Assembly: GCA_016845175.1 (NCBI GenBank)
Contig: JAERTD010000026.1
Location: forward strand, 186,001-250,000
Direction of reading: 5' to 3'
Source: Bacteroidota bacterium
GTDB taxonomy: Bacteria > Bacteroidota > Bacteroidia > Bacteroidales > F082
Length of the DNA stretch: 64,000 nt
This document shows, piece after piece, positions 62,006-64,000 of this stretch (within the stretch, counting starts at the first letter, position 1; every line of letters begins with the position of its first letter). The notes under the pieces were generated by a model. It was given only the letters and a program-made list of their open reading frames with translations. It was not told the origin of the DNA and made no database searches. Position numbers and translations under genes: made by a program.

Positions 62006-62898
62006 AGCGCAAACTGTTGATCCTTGTTTTTTCCTTAATGGCCTCCGGAGGACTCCTTGCACAGGAAATGCTTTGCCATATCAGGGTACAAGCCCCCAGG
62101 GTAGATGGTATCGACAAAACTGTTTTTGAGACATTGCAAACAGCTGCATTTGAGTTTGTTAATAATAATAAATGGACTAATTATAATTTCCAGATTGAAG
62201 AACGCATTGAATGTACTTTTCTGATTACCATAAATGAAGCAGTATCAAGTGATGAGTTCAAAGGTACCATGAATGTGGTGCTGCAAAGACCCATATACAG
62301 AACTGACTACCGTTCACCTGTCATTAATCTAATTGATCAGGATATACAGTTCCGATATGTACCCCATCAGCCCATGGAATATGCGGAAAACTCCTACTCC
62401 AATAACCTGACCTCCTTACTTGCCTATTATACTTATTTGGTACTCGGTCTTGATTTTGACACCTATTCACTGGAGGGCGGTTCTCAGTTTTATGATAAGG
62501 CCAGGTCGGTGGTAAATGCTGCTCAAAGCTCTCCCATGCCTGGATGGCAATCTTTCCAAAGCCAAAAGAACCGTTACCATTTGGTGGATAATTTACAGAA
62601 TGCCTCTTATAAAGCCATGAGGACCTTTCTTTATGAGTACCATCGCAAGGGACTGGACGTGATGTCGGAAGATGAATCAGGAGGAAGAAATATGATCTCC
62701 AATACCCTGAAGAACTTCAAAACAGTGTATGACAAACGCCCCGGTTTATACATTTTGCAGGTGTTTACCGAATCAAAGCGTGACGAAATAATCAATATTT
62801 TCAAGAATGCCAGTCCTGCTGAGAAAAACAGCATGCTCAACATCATGAAAGAAGTGGATCCTGCCAATGGTTCCCGTTATGAAGTTGTAAACAAATAA
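62002..62898 (+). CDS. porD: DUF4835 protein, T9SS component PorD
   Basis: The 298-residue protein has a signal peptide (LLILVFSLMASGGLLA, cut before QEMLCHI) and the DUF4835 pattern: FETLQTAAFEFVNNNKWTNYNFQIEERI, INLIDQDIQFRY, LLAYYTYLVLGLDFDTYSL. DUF4835 is the PorD family of the type IX secretion system, encoded between coaBC and recN in many Bacteroidota. Its exact role is not known. It is consistent with the T9SS cargo in this window. Confidence 0.85.
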   Translation: MKRKLLILVFSLMASGGLLAQEMLCHIRVQAPRVDGIDKTVFETLQTAAFEFVNNNKWTNYNFQIEERIECTFLITINEAVSSDEFKGTMNVVLQRPIYRTDYRSPVINLIDQDIQFRYVPHQPMEYAENSYSNNLTSLLAYYTYLVLGLDFDTYSLEGGSQFYDKARSVVNAAQSSPMPGWQSFQSQKNRYHLVDNLQNASYKAMRTFLYEYHRKGLDVMSEDESGGRNMISNTLKNFKTVYDKRPGLYILQVFTESKRDEIINIFKNASPAEKNSMLNIMKEVDPANGSRYEVVNK

Positions 62899-63030
62899 CA
62901 TCACCTCCTTATTTTTCTTGTGCCTCCATGTGTTCAACTGACAGTTGCCAGGCTTTGATTGACGAATTACTCATAAGTAGCTGTATTATTCGGACTGCCT
63001 AACCTTCTTTTTTCTAATTTTGTTCAAAGC

Positions 63031-64000
63031 ATGTTACAAAAGCTATCCATACAAAACTATACACTCATTAAGAAGCTTGAGATCAGCTTTTCGTCTGGTT
63101 TTACGGTGATTACGGGGGAAACAGGTGCTGGTAAATCCATTCTATTGGGGGCTTTGAGTTTGATACTAGGCAAACGAGCTGATACCCAGGTATTATTGGA
63201 TGATAAGAAAAAATGTATAGTTGAAGGCTTGTTTGATATCAGCGACCTGAGCCTGGAGACGGTTTTTGAGCAATATGACCTGGATTACGATGATCATACC
63301 TATTTGCGTCGTGAGATCGTTCCCTCAGGTAAATCCAGAGCCTTTATCAATGATACCCCAGTAAAACTCGAAGTGATCAAAACCATAGGAAATGTGCTGG
63401 TTGATATCCATTCACAACATCAGGGTCTGGCACTTTCAAGGCCGGCATTTCAACTGGAAGTATTGGATGGTTTTGTCAACAATACCAAGCTAATTAAGGA
63501 TTATAAATCTCTTTTTTCCAATTACTCTTATAGTAAAAAGCAGTTACGCGATCTTGAGTTGTCTCACGAACAGGCCAAAAGAGATGAAGCCTATTTTCAA
63601 TTTCAATATGATGAATTGGAAGCAGCGGCATTAGATGCCGATATGGTTAGGGAGCTGGAATCACAGGAGCGTCTGTTGTCTCATGCTGAGGAGGTCCTGC
63701 AGGGACTGTCTCAGGGGCGCCAGATATTTACTGATGCTGATGACACAGTAAGTGCGCAGTTGGAATCTCTAAAATCATCCCTACAAAAAATTGAGGATTA
63801 TTTGCCGGCATTAAAGGAGGTTGTAAATAGACTGGATTCGGTGGGTATTGAAGTTGATGATATTGCGGCAGAAATGGAAATTATGGCTGGTGATATCAGC
63901 TATAGTCCTGAAGAATTTCAGGAAGTGAGCCAGCGATTGAATGAGGTTTACAAGTTGCAACACAAGCATTCGGTAACATCGGTTGAGGATTTGATTGGTT
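63031..64000 (+). CDS. recN: DNA repair protein RecN (partial, 5' part)
   Basis: The frame opens at ATG 63,031 and stays open to the edge, giving the first ~323 residues. It starts MLQKLSIQNYTLIKKLEIS and has the Walker A site GETGAGKSI (~residues 29-37) and LVDIHSQHQGLAL, both RecN hallmarks. The coiled-coil region follows. RecN is an SMC-like ATPase for double-strand break repair. A TAATTTTG -7 box (63,015-63,022) is just before it; the Walker B part is beyond the window. Confidence 0.95.
   Translation, partial: MLQKLSIQNYTLIKKLEISFSSGFTVITGETGAGKSILLGALSLILGKRADTQVLLDDKKKCIVEGLFDISDLSLETVFEQYDLDYDDHTYLRREIVPSGKSRAFINDTPVKLEVIKTIGNVLVDIHSQHQGLALSRPAFQLEVLDGFVNNTKLIKDYKSLFSNYSYSKKQLRDLELSHEQAKRDEAYFQFQYDELEAAALDADMVRELESQERLLSHAEEVLQGLSQGRQIFTDADDTVSAQLESLKSSLQKIEDYLPALKEVVNRLDSVGIEVDDIAAEMEIMAGDISYSPEEFQEVSQRLNEVYKLQHKHSVTSVEDLIG

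Overview
The window looks like a chromosomal segment of a member of the Bacteroidota. The evidence is protein content rather than any marker rRNA. There are five secreted proteins with C-terminal type IX secretion (T9SS) sorting domains, PorD-like and PorE-like T9SS proteins, the coaBC / DUF4835 / recN neighbourhood with a Bacteroidota-type RNA polymerase omega subunit, a DUF6913-dapA pair, and many -7 boxes of the form TAnnTTTG. Coding density is high and most genes are ordinary housekeeping genes. The class or order cannot be fixed from the sequence alone.

Layout. 0-1.4 kb is the only accessory-looking patch. It holds a J-domain protein coupled to a small, possibly ribbon-helix-helix protein that runs off the left edge, 10-bp tandem repeats over their promoter, a six-copy array of ~100-bp hairpin repeats, and tRNA-Ser(GCU) with a broken copy of its own 5' end beside it. 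1.5-7.0 kb is an ECF sigma factor with a membrane-anchored, beta-barrel-tailed partner, flanked by two paralogous secreted T9SS proteins. 7.4-11.2 kb has a metallophosphoesterase, a T9SS protein, a zinc-ribbon protein and an NAD(P)-binding protein. 11.5-17.6 kb is a six-gene operon and the most interesting part of the window. 17.8-35 kb holds PrsW, a PfkB kinase, GNAT/racemase genes, DgkA- and BadF-type kinases, MiaA and the CCA-adding enzyme, a patatin-Omp85 protein, a macro-domain protein, NfeD, an inositol monophosphatase family protein, Lgt and two transporters. 35-39.6 kb has carbamate kinase and Rex with putative Rex operators, a frameshifted barrel gene, a CaCA antiporter and a YggS-family protein. 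39.7-64 kb has a sulfatase-type membrane enzyme, flavodoxins, a chagasin-type inhibitor, Ffh, FolD, QueE, a PorE-like OmpA protein, DapA, an M14 carboxypeptidase, an alpha-oxoamine synthase, BamD, omega, CoaBC, PorD and the start of RecN.

The candidate new system is the operon at 11,485-17,616. Reading on the minus strand it is: XRE-cupin regulator, KamA-type radical SAM aminomutase, PcaI-like and PcaJ-like CoA-transferase subunits, a class III aminotransferase resembling beta-amino-acid aminotransferases, and a PcaF-like thiolase. The aminomutase keeps the iron-sulfur and PLP residues. It lacks the two aspartates that hold the side-chain amine of lysine in lysine 2,3-aminomutase, and has an arginine nearby. 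Read as a pathway, an alpha-amino acid becomes a beta-amino acid, then a 3-oxoacid, its CoA ester, and finally acetyl-CoA plus a shorter acyl-CoA. Because the last three proteins resemble the 3-oxoadipate enzymes, the best-fitting substrate is 2-aminoadipate (a lysine breakdown product), which would give 3-oxoadipate and then succinyl-CoA plus acetyl-CoA. This is inference from gene content and remembered family sequences, not a demonstrated activity.

A second regulatory theme is redox control. rex carries two Rex-box-like palindromes placed around its own promoter, and a similar box lies in front of the carbamate kinase gene that converges on rex.
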